64,000 bases of DNA from Paenibacillus silagei (GTDB lineage: Bacteria; Bacillota; Bacilli; Paenibacillales; Paenibacillaceae): NCBI RefSeq assembly GCF_017874735.1, contig NZ_JAGGLV010000027.1:1-64000 (forward strand). Reading direction: 5' to 3'. How positions within the stretch are numbered: the stretch's first letter is position 1; the number at the start of each line of letters is the position of its first letter. Positions 56,479 through 64,000 of this stretch are shown in pieces. The notes beneath the pieces were generated by a model. That model did not search any database, had not been told where the DNA came from, and was given only the letters and a program-made list of their open reading frames with translations. Position numbers and translations under genes: made by a program.

Positions 56479-56574
56479 TTTAAACACTAAATAAGTTGTT
56501 TTTATTTGTTTATTGTTTGTTTTACGGGAAATAAGCAATCATTATTGTGGGTTTCAGAGCAAATCAGGTGAATT

Positions 56575-56607
56575 GTGTTGTACAACACAGAAATAACAGG
56601 CTATATT
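56575..56607 (+). promoter_or_regulatory. Regulator promoter with matching operator
   Basis: TTGTAC (56578-56583), 18-base spacer, TATATT (56602-56607). The palindrome GTGTTG-TA-CAACAC (56575-56588) covers the -35 box and has the same half-sites as the one at 56466, which points to autorepression. Confidence 0.75.
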
Positions 56608-56637
56608 AAGACTATCAACTCTGGAAAGGTGATACGT

Positions 56638-57393
56638 ATGCTCGCTGCCGAAAGACGCAAAAAAATAATCGACCTTGTCCATCAGGACAAGCGTGTGCTG
56701 GTGTCCGATCTGAGCCGGATGTTCGAGGTGACAGAGGAGACGATCCGCAGAGATCTGGAGAAGCTGGAGAAGGATGGGATTGTAAGCCGGACCTACGGCG
56801 GAGCCATGCTGAACAGGCATACCAATGAGGACCTGCCTTTTCTGACCCGGGGAGCGCTCAATACGGATATCAAACGCGCAATAGCGATCCAGGCGCTGGA
56901 TCTGATTAATGACGGGGATACGTTGATGGTCGACCCCAGCTCGACTTCGTTTGAATTCCTGAAGCTGCTGGGTAATAAAAGTAATCTGACGATCATCACC
57001 AATTCGATCAACATTCTCCATGAGTTCGCAAGTTCGAGCCACAGCATTATTTCTACAGGCGGCTCACTCCGCCACCGTTCCCTGTCGCTTGTCGGCCCCG
57101 TAGCCCATGAGACCATTCAGCGCTACAATGTGGACACCGCCGTAATCAGCTGCAAGGCCCTCGATATGGACCGCGGGGTCACCGATTCCAATGAACCGGA
57201 ATGTGAGCTGAAGAAATATATGCTGCGCCAGGCACATAAGGTTGTGCTGCTCGCGGACCATACCAAGTTCGATCAGACGGCCTTCGCGAGGCTCGCAGAG
57301 CTAAGCCGGATCGATGTGCTGATTACCGACCGCAAGCCTTCGGAGGCGTGGCTGAAGCTGTTGTCCGAGAAGAATGTGGAAGTGCTGTACTAA
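56638..57393 (+). CDS. rhaR: DeoR-family repressor of the rhamnose operon
   Basis: A 251-residue regulator with a DeoR helix-turn-helix at 6-56 (VSDLSRMFEVTEETIRRDLE) and a sugar-phosphate isomerase-like sensor domain from about 75 (DTLMVDPSSTSFEF, ISCKALDMDRGVTDSNE). In B. subtilis the DeoR-type RhaR (YulB) answers to L-rhamnulose-1-phosphate; the same is likely here. The ATG at 56638 follows AAAGGTGA; 21 upstream codons would remove the promoter. Divergent from fucO with shared palindromes. Confidence 0.85.
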   Translation: MLAAERRKKIIDLVHQDKRVLVSDLSRMFEVTEETIRRDLEKLEKDGIVSRTYGGAMLNRHTNEDLPFLTRGALNTDIKRAIAIQALDLINDGDTLMVDPSSTSFEFLKLLGNKSNLTIITNSINILHEFASSSHSIISTGGSLRHRSLSLVGPVAHETIQRYNVDTAVISCKALDMDRGVTDSNEPECELKKYMLRQAHKVVLLADHTKFDQTAFARLAELSRIDVLITDRKPSEAWLKLLSEKNVEVLY

Positions 57394-57431
57394 GTTCATG
57401 GGAAATCATTTTAGGGAGGAGAAATGGGCAA

Positions 57432-58487
57432 ATGGGCAAAAAGAGAAAAACCTTACCCGCCGACTTCGGCGAGCTGGTTAAATCAGGGGATGTCGATGCA
57501 CTAAAGGCTGTTTTTGAAAAATGTGATTGGGATGCAACCTTGGGATATTACAAAGAACCCGCGCTCAGCATGCGGCAGATTCCGGATGAGCTGGTCCGCT
57601 GGCTGGTGGAGCAGGGTGCCGATATTAATGCGAGGGACAAATACCAGCGTACCCCGCTGTATTCCCAGGCTGGAACCTGGTCCGGCAATATTCCATTATT
57701 CCTGGAGCTTGGTGCAGAGCTGGAAGCCCTGGATTATCAGAACCAGACCCCGCTGCACGCTGCGGTCAACTATTACCGGACTCAGGCGGTACGGGATCTG
57801 GTGGCCCATGGCGCAAATGTCCATGCGGTAAATAAGTCGGGGAACACCCCGCTGTCCAAAGCCTTATTACAATGCCGGAATAGCGATATCGATAGCATGC
57901 TGGAAATCTCGCAGATCCTGCTTGATGCCGGAGCGGAGATCACACCGGAGATGAAGGAATCCGTGAGTAAGATCGGCAAAGCATTTGAATTCGCCAGATC
58001 CAATTTCAATAAAGAGCGCTTGAGTGAAACCTCAAATGCACTCGAATCCCTGTACAAGCTGTTCGATGTGGAGCCTGTAGCAGCGCGGGTGATGCATGAC
58101 GGCGTTTCCAAGATCGAGGTAAACAGTACAAGATGGCAGGATCAGCACCAGGAGCTATGGGAATTACTAATCCCGGCGTCAGGACATGCGCTCACCGTGC
58201 AGGGAGAGGTCATTCGCATCACCGGCCGGATCTCACATGAAATCATGAATAACGGCGGAGGCAACTGGGATGCCGATTTCCGTAAAATGCTGAATGCGCT
58301 GCTCCGGCACTTCGCCTCGGGCACACCTCTGGACCCTGCGCACCTGAAGGAAGCGGCGGAACTAGCCGGTTACCTGCGCCATGGCAACGGCAATGATGAG
58401 CCGGCCAGATTATGCGAATTGGCCGTGAATTGGGTACTAGCCAATCCACAGCCCGTTTCTTTGCCGCAGCCGGATTACAAACGCTAA
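57432..58487 (+). CDS. Ankyrin-repeat protein
   Basis: A 351-residue soluble protein. Four to five ankyrin repeats span about 30-175 (for example NQTPLHAAVNYYRTQAVRDL and GNTPLSKALLQ). The C-terminal 180 residues are not assigned. Function probably protein binding. Start: two ATGs in different frames (57424, 57432) come from a duplicated ATGGGCAA; only 57432 is in frame. GGGAGGAG lies 11 bases before it. Converges on the cysteine desulfidase gene. Confidence 0.8.
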   Translation: MGKKRKTLPADFGELVKSGDVDALKAVFEKCDWDATLGYYKEPALSMRQIPDELVRWLVEQGADINARDKYQRTPLYSQAGTWSGNIPLFLELGAELEALDYQNQTPLHAAVNYYRTQAVRDLVAHGANVHAVNKSGNTPLSKALLQCRNSDIDSMLEISQILLDAGAEITPEMKESVSKIGKAFEFARSNFNKERLSETSNALESLYKLFDVEPVAARVMHDGVSKIEVNSTRWQDQHQELWELLIPASGHALTVQGEVIRITGRISHEIMNNGGGNWDADFRKMLNALLRHFASGTPLDPAHLKEAAELAGYLRHGNGNDEPARLCELAVNWVLANPQPVSLPQPDYKR

Positions 58488-58518
58488 ATGCTGAGACATC
58501 CAGCACTTGTCCTGCTCC

Positions 58519-59811
58519 CTATGAAGAAGCGGCTCCCTTGGAGAGCATAATATTCAGAATCGCCTGGTCTGTGGCGGCAAGCCCTTCCTGGACCAGGGTC
58601 TCCATATTCTTGATCGTATCCTCCACCTTCTCGAAGATGACACCATCACTCGGACTCGCGGAGATATTGTTCATGGCGAGAGTAGCAGACTGGATGGCCG
58701 CGTTGGTGGCCGTTGAGATTTTGAGCGCACAGGTTGGCTTGGCACCATCGCAGATCATGCCGGAAGTAGAGGCAATCGTATTCTGGATGGAGTGCTTGAT
58801 CTGCGCCAGCGTCCCGCCCATCAGATAGACAATGCCGCTGCCCGCCCCCACTCCACCGGCAATGCCTGAGCCGCAGAGCGGGGACAGACGGCCAATGTAA
58901 TGCTTCACATGGATGGTAATCAGATTGCTGAGCGCCATCGCTCTTGCCAGGGTCTCCTCATCCTTGCCGAGGAGCTCGGCCAGGGCAATGACCGGCATGG
59001 TACAGGCAATCCCCTGATTGCCGCTGCCCGCCGTCGTCATTACCGGCATGGCACTGCCGTCCATCCGTGCATCGGATGCGGCTGCCGTTGCGGCAATGAT
59101 CCGGTTCGCCACATCCGCGCCGAACAGATTGAGGGCGGATTGCTGGCTCATTTTCCGGCCCACCTGGAGACCATACTCCCCGCGTAGCCCTTCCTCCGAG
59201 ATCGCCTTATTCATAACCGCTCCCTCCAGCAGGAAGCGAAGATCCTCGAATGGTGTATTCTGAACGAAGGCATAGATATCTTCGAGTGAGACCGAGTATA
59301 CCTCGGGGTCCAGACTAAGCGGGTCTCCGCAGTCGGCCTTGTCCATTTTCGGCTCAAGCCGCTGGCCATCCTTCGCCAGATACTGCACATTCGTGTGCTC
59401 TTTTACCAGGATCGCTGTGGCGGTATGGTTCTTGCTGTGTACTCTCGCTTCTATATATAGCTTCTCCGGCGTATCCTTCAGCTCAACCTCCAGCAGCTTA
59501 CGCTCCAGCAGTCCCTCTGCACTTGCCAGCTCCGCCGGGGTCAGCCCGGACAGAATCTCCAGCTTCCGCTCCGAGCGGCGCACCACCGCACCCAAGGCAA
59601 CCGCTATCGGCAAGCCCGTCTGGCCTGTACCAGGAATCCCCACACCCATCGCATTCTTGATGATATTGCCGCTGAGGAACAGCTCGATTCCTGTAATCTC
59701 TTCATCAACCAGCTCAGCCGCCAACGAGACGGCATAAGCTACCGCAATCGGTTCGGTGCAGCCTTCTGCCGGCATAATTTCTTTGTGTAATACTTCCAGT
59801 AGGTTAACCAT
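58519..59811 (-). CDS. cyuA: L-cysteine desulfidase (CyuA/UPF0597 family)
   Basis: A 430-residue enzyme with the UPF0597 hallmarks: EGCTEPIAVAYA near 17, a Ser-Gly-Asn block GSGNQGIACTMPV near 267, PLCGSGIAGGVGAGSG near 312 and ICDGAKPTCALK near 355. The Cys bind a 4Fe-4S cluster. It degrades L-cysteine to pyruvate, ammonia and sulfide. The cysteine transporter gene (cyuP) that accompanies it in enterobacteria is absent. Weak GAGGGA before the ATG. Confidence 0.9.
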   Translation of the reverse strand: MVNLLEVLHKEIMPAEGCTEPIAVAYAVSLAAELVDEEITGIELFLSGNIIKNAMGVGIPGTGQTGLPIAVALGAVVRRSERKLEILSGLTPAELASAEGLLERKLLEVELKDTPEKLYIEARVHSKNHTATAILVKEHTNVQYLAKDGQRLEPKMDKADCGDPLSLDPEVYSVSLEDIYAFVQNTPFEDLRFLLEGAVMNKAISEEGLRGEYGLQVGRKMSQQSALNLFGADVANRIIAATAAASDARMDGSAMPVMTTAGSGNQGIACTMPVIALAELLGKDEETLARAMALSNLITIHVKHYIGRLSPLCGSGIAGGVGAGSGIVYLMGGTLAQIKHSIQNTIASTSGMICDGAKPTCALKISTATNAAIQSATLAMNNISASPSDGVIFEKVEDTIKNMETLVQEGLAATDQAILNIMLSKGAASS

Positions 59812-59910
59812 CTGTGCATCACCATTCCCTCTGTCTGTCTATCTATGTCTAATCTGTTTCTATATATAGTACATCAGATAGACAATCCGGGGAATCCCCG
59901 TTATTACCCA

Positions 59911-60105
59911 TCACCCGCCGAGCTTCACCAGCCGCTTCAGCCCTTCTGTACAAGCCCAGCCTCCGGCACCTGCCAGAATCGCATTATGACAAAGGTTCAA
60001 AGCCAGCTTATATGTCATACTGCCGATAATGATTTCAACCACGATAAACCGTAAAATATCTCTCTTCGTGACCAGATAGACTCTGAATTCCTGATTACGG
60101 GACAC
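59911..60105 (-). CDS. Small protein with one hydrophobic segment
   Basis: A 64-residue protein beginning MSRNQEFRVYLVTKRDILRF, with a hydrophobic central part (IVVEIIIGSMTYKLAL). No family recognised. GTG start at 60105 with GGGGGAG seven bases before, which is the main support. It lies between gnd and cyuA on the same strand. Confidence 0.5.
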   Translation of the reverse strand: MSRNQEFRVYLVTKRDILRFIVVEIIIGSMTYKLALNLCHNAILAGAGGWACTEGLKRLVKLGG

Positions 60106-60248
60106 CTGCCATCTCCCCCGTCCATTTTCATGTTTCTGTACTTATATGCTTCGGGCGGGTTGTCTGATTCTCTGTGCAGGCACAACAAAGAGCAGTACTT
60201 CTCCATTGGCGGGAAAAGCACTGCTCCGGCCAAAGCCGAAATAGAAAA

Positions 60249-60294
60249 GGCTGCCCCAAACAGCCATTTCATGGCTTCGGGACAGCCCCCTGAT
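60249..60294 (-). terminator. Terminator of gnd
   Basis: On the minus strand GGGGCTGTCCC and GGGGCAGCC arms with inner GCCAT/ATGGC form a long stem followed by TTTTCT. Confidence 0.75.
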
Positions 60295-60322
60295 ATCACC
60301 GCTTCAGCCTAATTGCCTTCGC

Positions 60323-61216
60323 TTACTTCGACTCCACCGCATGGCCGCCGAATTCGTTTCGCAAGGCGGCGACGACTTTGCCAGTGAAGGTGTCGGTCTC
60401 CAGCGACCGGTAGCGCATGAGCAGAGCCATCGCGATAACCGGAGTCGCTGCCTGGAGGTCGAAGGCGGTCTCCAGCGTCCAGCGTCCCTCCCCGGAGGAA
60501 TGCATGACGCCCTTGATGTCTTCCAACTTGGCATCCTTGGAGAAGGCGCGCTCGATCAGCTCCATCAGCCAGGAGCGGACGACAGAGCCGTTGTTCCAGA
60601 CGCGGGCCACCTGCTCGAAGTCGAAGTCATATCCGCTTTTCTCCAGCACCTCGAAGCCCTCACCAATCGCAGCCATCATCCCGTATTCAATGCCGTTATG
60701 CACCATCTTGAGGAAATGTCCGCTCCCGGATTTGCCGGCGTACAGGTATCCGTTCTCTACCGCAGTGTCATGGAACAGCGGCTCGACCACTGCCCACGCT
60801 TCCTCATCGCCTCCAACCATATAGCAGGCCCCATTGCGCGCGCCTTCCATTCCGCCGGAGGTTCCTGCATCCAGGAAGTGAATTCCGTGGGCACCCAGCT
60901 CCTCATGACGGCGGATCGACTCTTTATAATGAGAGTTCCCGGCTTCAATAATGATATCTCCCTTGGATAATAGCGGCGTCAGTTCAGCAATTACTGAATC
61001 TACAAAAGTATGGGGAACCATGATCCAGAGAACGCGCGGGGAATCAAGCCGGCCCGTAAGCTCCTCCAGGCTTGCTGCCCCGGACGCACCGCGTTCGGCC
61101 AGTTCCTGCACCGCAGCAGGATTCACATCATACGCTACTACTTCATGGGCATGCTCCAGCAGGTTCTGGCCCAGATTGAAGCCCATTTTGCCAAGTCCGA
61201 TTAAACCGACTTTCAT
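60323..61216 (-). CDS. gnd: 6-phosphogluconate dehydrogenase, short (YqeC-type)
   Basis: A 297-residue enzyme of the short, usually NAD-dependent class. GLGKMGFNLGQNL at 7-19 binds the cofactor; DAGTSGGMEGA near 116 and KMVHNGIEYGMM near 170 hold the active Lys and Asn. It oxidatively decarboxylates 6-phosphogluconate to ribulose-5-phosphate. GGAGG precedes the ATG. Sits 68 bases after zwf, so an oxidative pentose phosphate operon. Confidence 0.94.
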   Translation of the reverse strand: MKVGLIGLGKMGFNLGQNLLEHAHEVVAYDVNPAAVQELAERGASGAASLEELTGRLDSPRVLWIMVPHTFVDSVIAELTPLLSKGDIIIEAGNSHYKESIRRHEELGAHGIHFLDAGTSGGMEGARNGACYMVGGDEEAWAVVEPLFHDTAVENGYLYAGKSGSGHFLKMVHNGIEYGMMAAIGEGFEVLEKSGYDFDFEQVARVWNNGSVVRSWLMELIERAFSKDAKLEDIKGVMHSSGEGRWTLETAFDLQAATPVIAMALLMRYRSLETDTFTGKVVAALRNEFGGHAVESK

Positions 61217-61284
61217 TACGAATCCCTCCGAATTGTGTAGTCATATATAAGCTAACTCTGTCCGCTTGCTGTTACCGCCGCCGC

Positions 61285-62829
61285 TTACGCTCCCGGCCGG
61301 ATGACTTCCGGCTCTATCCCGGCTGTCCGGTGAACGCGTGCAGGCTCTGCATTCTCCGGCTCATCCAGCCACCAGTGGAACTCGCCAAGGAGCTGATCTG
61401 CCGCCGCCGGGCCGTTAGATCCGGCAGGATACAGGTGCAGCGGCAGGCTGCCATCTGCTGTTGCTTCGATTATAGGCTGAACCCACTGCCAGGACAACTC
61501 TACTTCCTCCCAGTGGGCAAAGAACGTAGCGTCGCCGAGCATAGCATCATAGATCAGATTCTCATAAGCCTCCGGCACATCAGGATTGCCCGGCTCATGC
61601 TTAATGCTAACCGGCTCAAGCTTCCCGTGCTGAAGCGGATTCTTGGTATTCAGAGTCAGAGAGATGCCCTCATGCGGGCCAATATCAATCACCAGCAGAT
61701 TAGGGTCAAGCGGCAGCTTGTTACGGTTCTTGTTATGCACATCATTAAACGGCTCTTTGAATTCAATAACAATCCGCGTGGATTTCTCCTTCATGCGCTT
61801 ACCTGTACGAATGTAGAACGGCACATCGTTCCACAGCGGATCTTCAATCCATAGGCGTGCAGCAATATACGTCTCATTCTGTGAAGTGGCTGCGATCCCC
61901 GGTTCAGCGGTATACGCAGGCACTTGCTGTCCGCGCATCTCCCCCGCTGCATACTGGCCGCGCACTACATGCTGTGCTACCTCTTCGGGCAGCAGCGGCC
62001 GGACGGAACGGATGACATGCCGTTTTTTGCTGCGGACGTCTTCCGGTGTACTGCCCTTCGGAAGCTGCATTGCCATCATCATCAGCAATTGGAGCATATG
62101 GTTCTGGAACATGTCACGCAGCGCCCCAGCCTTATCATAGTAACCCGCCCGCTCTTCCACACCCACCGTCTCACTGGCGGTAATCTGGACATTCGCGATA
62201 TACCGGTTCTGCCACAAGGCCCGCAGCACAGGGTTAGAGTATTTCAGCACCTCCAGGTTCTGCACCATCGGCTTGCCGAGGAAGTGGTCAATCCGGAAGA
62301 TTTCCTCCTCTGCAAAAGCTGCGCTCAAGCTCTCATTCAGCACACGCGCCGACTGCAGATCCCGTCCGAACGGCTTCTCGATGATCAGACGTTTCCAGCC
62401 CTTGGTATTCCCGAGTCCGCTGGCATTGATATTACCGGCAATCTCCCCGAAGAATTCGGGACCGACTGACAGGTAGAACATCCGGTTCTGCGGAAGCCCC
62501 AGCTTTTCCTCCCGGCGCTGTACATGCCCAAGCAGCTTCACATAATCCTCAGGACGTCCGACATCCAGCACACTATATTCAAAAGCCTGCAGGAAATTCT
62601 GCAGCGCCGCTGTATCCTCTACCGGACGGCGCGAGAAGGTGCGCAGGGAGTCCAGCACCTGACGCTGGAACGTCTCGTTAGTGAGCTCCCGTCTGCCCAG
62701 TCCAATGACTGAGAGAGGACCGGAAAGCTTGCCATCAGTAAACAGGTTGTATAAAGCGGGGAAGATTTTCCGCTTCGCCAAGTCCCCGGTTGCGCCAAAA
62801 AGTACAAATGTAGATGATTCCACTTTCAT
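61285..62829 (-). CDS. zwf: Glucose-6-phosphate 1-dehydrogenase
   Basis: A 514-residue enzyme: GATGDLAKRK at 13-22 binds NAD(P), EKPFGRDLQSA near 155 and the substrate motif RIDHFLGK near 180. It makes 6-phosphoglucono-lactone and NADPH as the first step of the pentose phosphate path. GGGAGG precedes the ATG. First gene with gnd; no lactonase gene is here. Confidence 0.96.
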   Translation of the reverse strand: MKVESSTFVLFGATGDLAKRKIFPALYNLFTDGKLSGPLSVIGLGRRELTNETFQRQVLDSLRTFSRRPVEDTAALQNFLQAFEYSVLDVGRPEDYVKLLGHVQRREEKLGLPQNRMFYLSVGPEFFGEIAGNINASGLGNTKGWKRLIIEKPFGRDLQSARVLNESLSAAFAEEEIFRIDHFLGKPMVQNLEVLKYSNPVLRALWQNRYIANVQITASETVGVEERAGYYDKAGALRDMFQNHMLQLLMMMAMQLPKGSTPEDVRSKKRHVIRSVRPLLPEEVAQHVVRGQYAAGEMRGQQVPAYTAEPGIAATSQNETYIAARLWIEDPLWNDVPFYIRTGKRMKEKSTRIVIEFKEPFNDVHNKNRNKLPLDPNLLVIDIGPHEGISLTLNTKNPLQHGKLEPVSIKHEPGNPDVPEAYENLIYDAMLGDATFFAHWEEVELSWQWVQPIIEATADGSLPLHLYPAGSNGPAAADQLLGEFHWWLDEPENAEPARVHRTAGIEPEVIRPGA

Positions 62830-62955
62830 TCCTCCCGTTGTTATTATTTTATTATATAGTTACTTATTAATACTCAGGAACTTTATAACACATCATACGA
62901 CTATAAAATCAATTCGTCAATCTCAATTCGACATTTACGATAATTACCCAAACAT

Positions 62956-62990
62956 GCCAAATAGCAGGCCTTCAACGAGAAGACCTGCCA
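62956..62990 (-). terminator. Hairpin at the end of the germination operon
   Basis: On the minus strand GGCAGGTCTTC pairs with GAAGGCCTGC around TCGTT; the tail is only partly T-rich (TATTTGG). Confidence 0.5.
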
Positions 62991-63009
62991 GGATGTTCCG
63001 AACCCTTGA

Positions 63010-63240
63010 TCAGAACCATGAAGATACCAGATCATTGATCGGCTTATAGATGAACATAATCAGCAGCAGCGGGCTGGGAACCTGAATTTTGAGCAGCGTG
63101 CATATCGTGGCCGTCATTCCGCCGATCCACAGCAGACCCCAGATCACACGATCACGCGTCTTCTGCCTGCCCTTCAGGGAGGACAGATCCATGGCTGCAC
63201 AGCCTGCGGCAATCAGAGCAAACATCAGCACCAGCAGCAT
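63010..63240 (-). CDS. Small membrane protein at the end of the germination operon
   Basis: A 76-residue protein with three hydrophobic segments (1-20, 30-50, 53-72). No family named. AAGGAG lies across the stop of the upstream GerC-type gene, six bases away, so it is co-translated with that gene. Such small proteins are sometimes found after ger operons; a role in germination is an inference from position. Confidence 0.75.
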   Translation of the reverse strand: MLLVLMFALIAAGCAAMDLSSLKGRQKTRDRVIWGLLWIGGMTATICTLLKIQVPSPLLLIMFIYKPINDLVSSWF

Positions 63241-63246
63241 ACAGGC

Positions 63247-64000
63247 TCACTCCTTAATATCTTCAAGAAAAGAATTATCAATCGTACCGATCCGGTTGAT
63301 CGTCACACTGGCCTCGTAATGGACATGGAGTGTCTTGAGATAGCCTTCACCCTTCCGTTCCTTCAGCCTCTCCCATGCCTTGGGGCTCTTACGGTAAATC
63401 GATTGGCCGAAGCCAAAGATATCCAAATTGAATTTCTTGCTGATTCCCTCTACAGCTTCTTTCATCCGAATTACAACCCGGTCTTCTGTCACCTCTTCAA
63501 GTAATTTGATCTTGTCCTCCGTATCCAGCTTATAATTCCCTTCAATCTCCTCCACATTGCATAGAGCTTCCGTGCTCAAATAAATATGCGGCTCTCCGTC
63601 TATGATCTTCACCTTCCGTCTGGTAGCGGAGGTAAGCGCCTCTATAATGATCAGGGTTCCGTGTTCGTCTTTGAAGTTCCCCGTATTTTTGGTGACGTTA
63701 TCAGTCACATAGTTATAGCCAATTGTTAAGTTATCATCTATCCAGCCAATCATCTTGTCCTTTTTAAATACAGCAACACTATCATAGCGAAGTTTCGTTC
63801 TGGGGTCTGTCTGCTCAACATTGGTTTTCTCACTGCCCGCCTCTGGATCACCCAGCACCTCTACTCCAGTCAACACCGGATTCTCTCCTTGGTAGAGCAG
63901 GTCCTCGATGAATTTATCCAGCGTGACCGCGACGGTCTTGGAAGAGATCCTGTAGGACTTGTCCAGGGAACTGAATAATTTAGTAGCCGGCAGCCGGTCC
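63247..64000 (-). CDS. Ger(x)C-family germination lipoprotein, 3' part
   Basis: Partial: the frame is open to the right edge, so the N-terminus with its signal peptide and lipobox lies outside. About 250 residues are visible. LPATKLFSSLDKSYRISSK and PVLTGVEVLGDP match the middle of GerAC/GerKC proteins; the end (KAVEGISKKFNLDIFGFGQ-like, then YRKSPKAWERLK) matches the C-terminal domain. GerC proteins sit on the outer face of the spore inner membrane as part of the nutrient receptor. The TTG at 63876 is internal and not the start. Confidence 0.9.
   Translation of the reverse strand, partial: DRLPATKLFSSLDKSYRISSKTVAVTLDKFIEDLLYQGENPVLTGVEVLGDPEAGSEKTNVEQTDPRTKLRYDSVAVFKKDKMIGWIDDNLTIGYNYVTDNVTKNTGNFKDEHGTLIIIEALTSATRRKVKIIDGEPHIYLSTEALCNVEEIEGNYKLDTEDKIKLLEEVTEDRVVIRMKEAVEGISKKFNLDIFGFGQSIYRKSPKAWERLKERKGEGYLKTLHVHYEASVTINRIGTIDNSFLEDIKE

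Overview
The window looks like chromosomal DNA of a spore-forming, low-to-moderate GC Bacillota species, most likely a Paenibacillus. The reasons are strong AGGAGG-type ribosome binding sites with frequent GTG and TTG starts, spore coat and germination genes (CotE, CotD-like, a BclA-like collagen protein, GerC-type), a bacillithiol-disulfide reductase (YpdA/Bdr), RicA next to MiaB, and BmrCD-type exporters. No rRNA, tRNA, intact transposase, prophage or CRISPR array was seen.

Layout, 0-20 kb: a gene-free stretch with two repeat families; a predicted amidoligase carrying eleven 13-residue tandem repeats; cotE; an HD-GYP protein; an ArAE-type membrane protein; a three-gene NitT/TauT-type ABC importer; several small genes; azoR; a second-copy rsgA-like GTPase; a HAD phosphatase; DUF3939; an ArsR-type regulator; ypdA; a DUF441 membrane protein; a homodimer-type ABC exporter; and a conserved protein of unknown function.

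20-36 kb: a two-gene heterodimeric multidrug exporter (bmrC-bmrD) behind a short leader ORF and a terminator, so probably controlled by attenuation; a YcaQ-family DNA glycosylase with a LexA-type box inside its promoter; a 52-bp tandem array; an ABC-2 type exporter; a copper-storage-like four-helix protein beside a CobW metallochaperone; a moaB gene that appears to start at ATA; a cotD-like coat gene; an MFS transporter with a DUF1349 protein; and a two-gene fused 2-oxoacid:ferredoxin oxidoreductase.

37-40.3 kb: a strongly AT-rich island holding a small precursor peptide with a Gly/Ser/Cys C-terminus, a radical SAM/SPASM maturase and a 320-residue companion of unknown function. This is read as an undescribed RiPP locus and is the most interesting part of the window.

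40.3-64 kb: a secreted GH8 glucanase/chitosanase; an NAD salvage operon (NrtR-like Nudix regulator, pncA, pncB); ricA and miaB; a MerR/MmpS-like pair; a 51-bp tandem array related to the 52-bp one; a BclA-like collagen protein; an old yellow enzyme; a complete L-rhamnose catabolic operon (fucO-rhaB-rhaA-rhaD) divergent from a DeoR regulator, with matching palindromes over both -35 boxes; an ankyrin protein; a cysteine desulfidase; gnd and zwf of the pentose phosphate pathway; and the 3' end of a germination operon that runs off the right edge.
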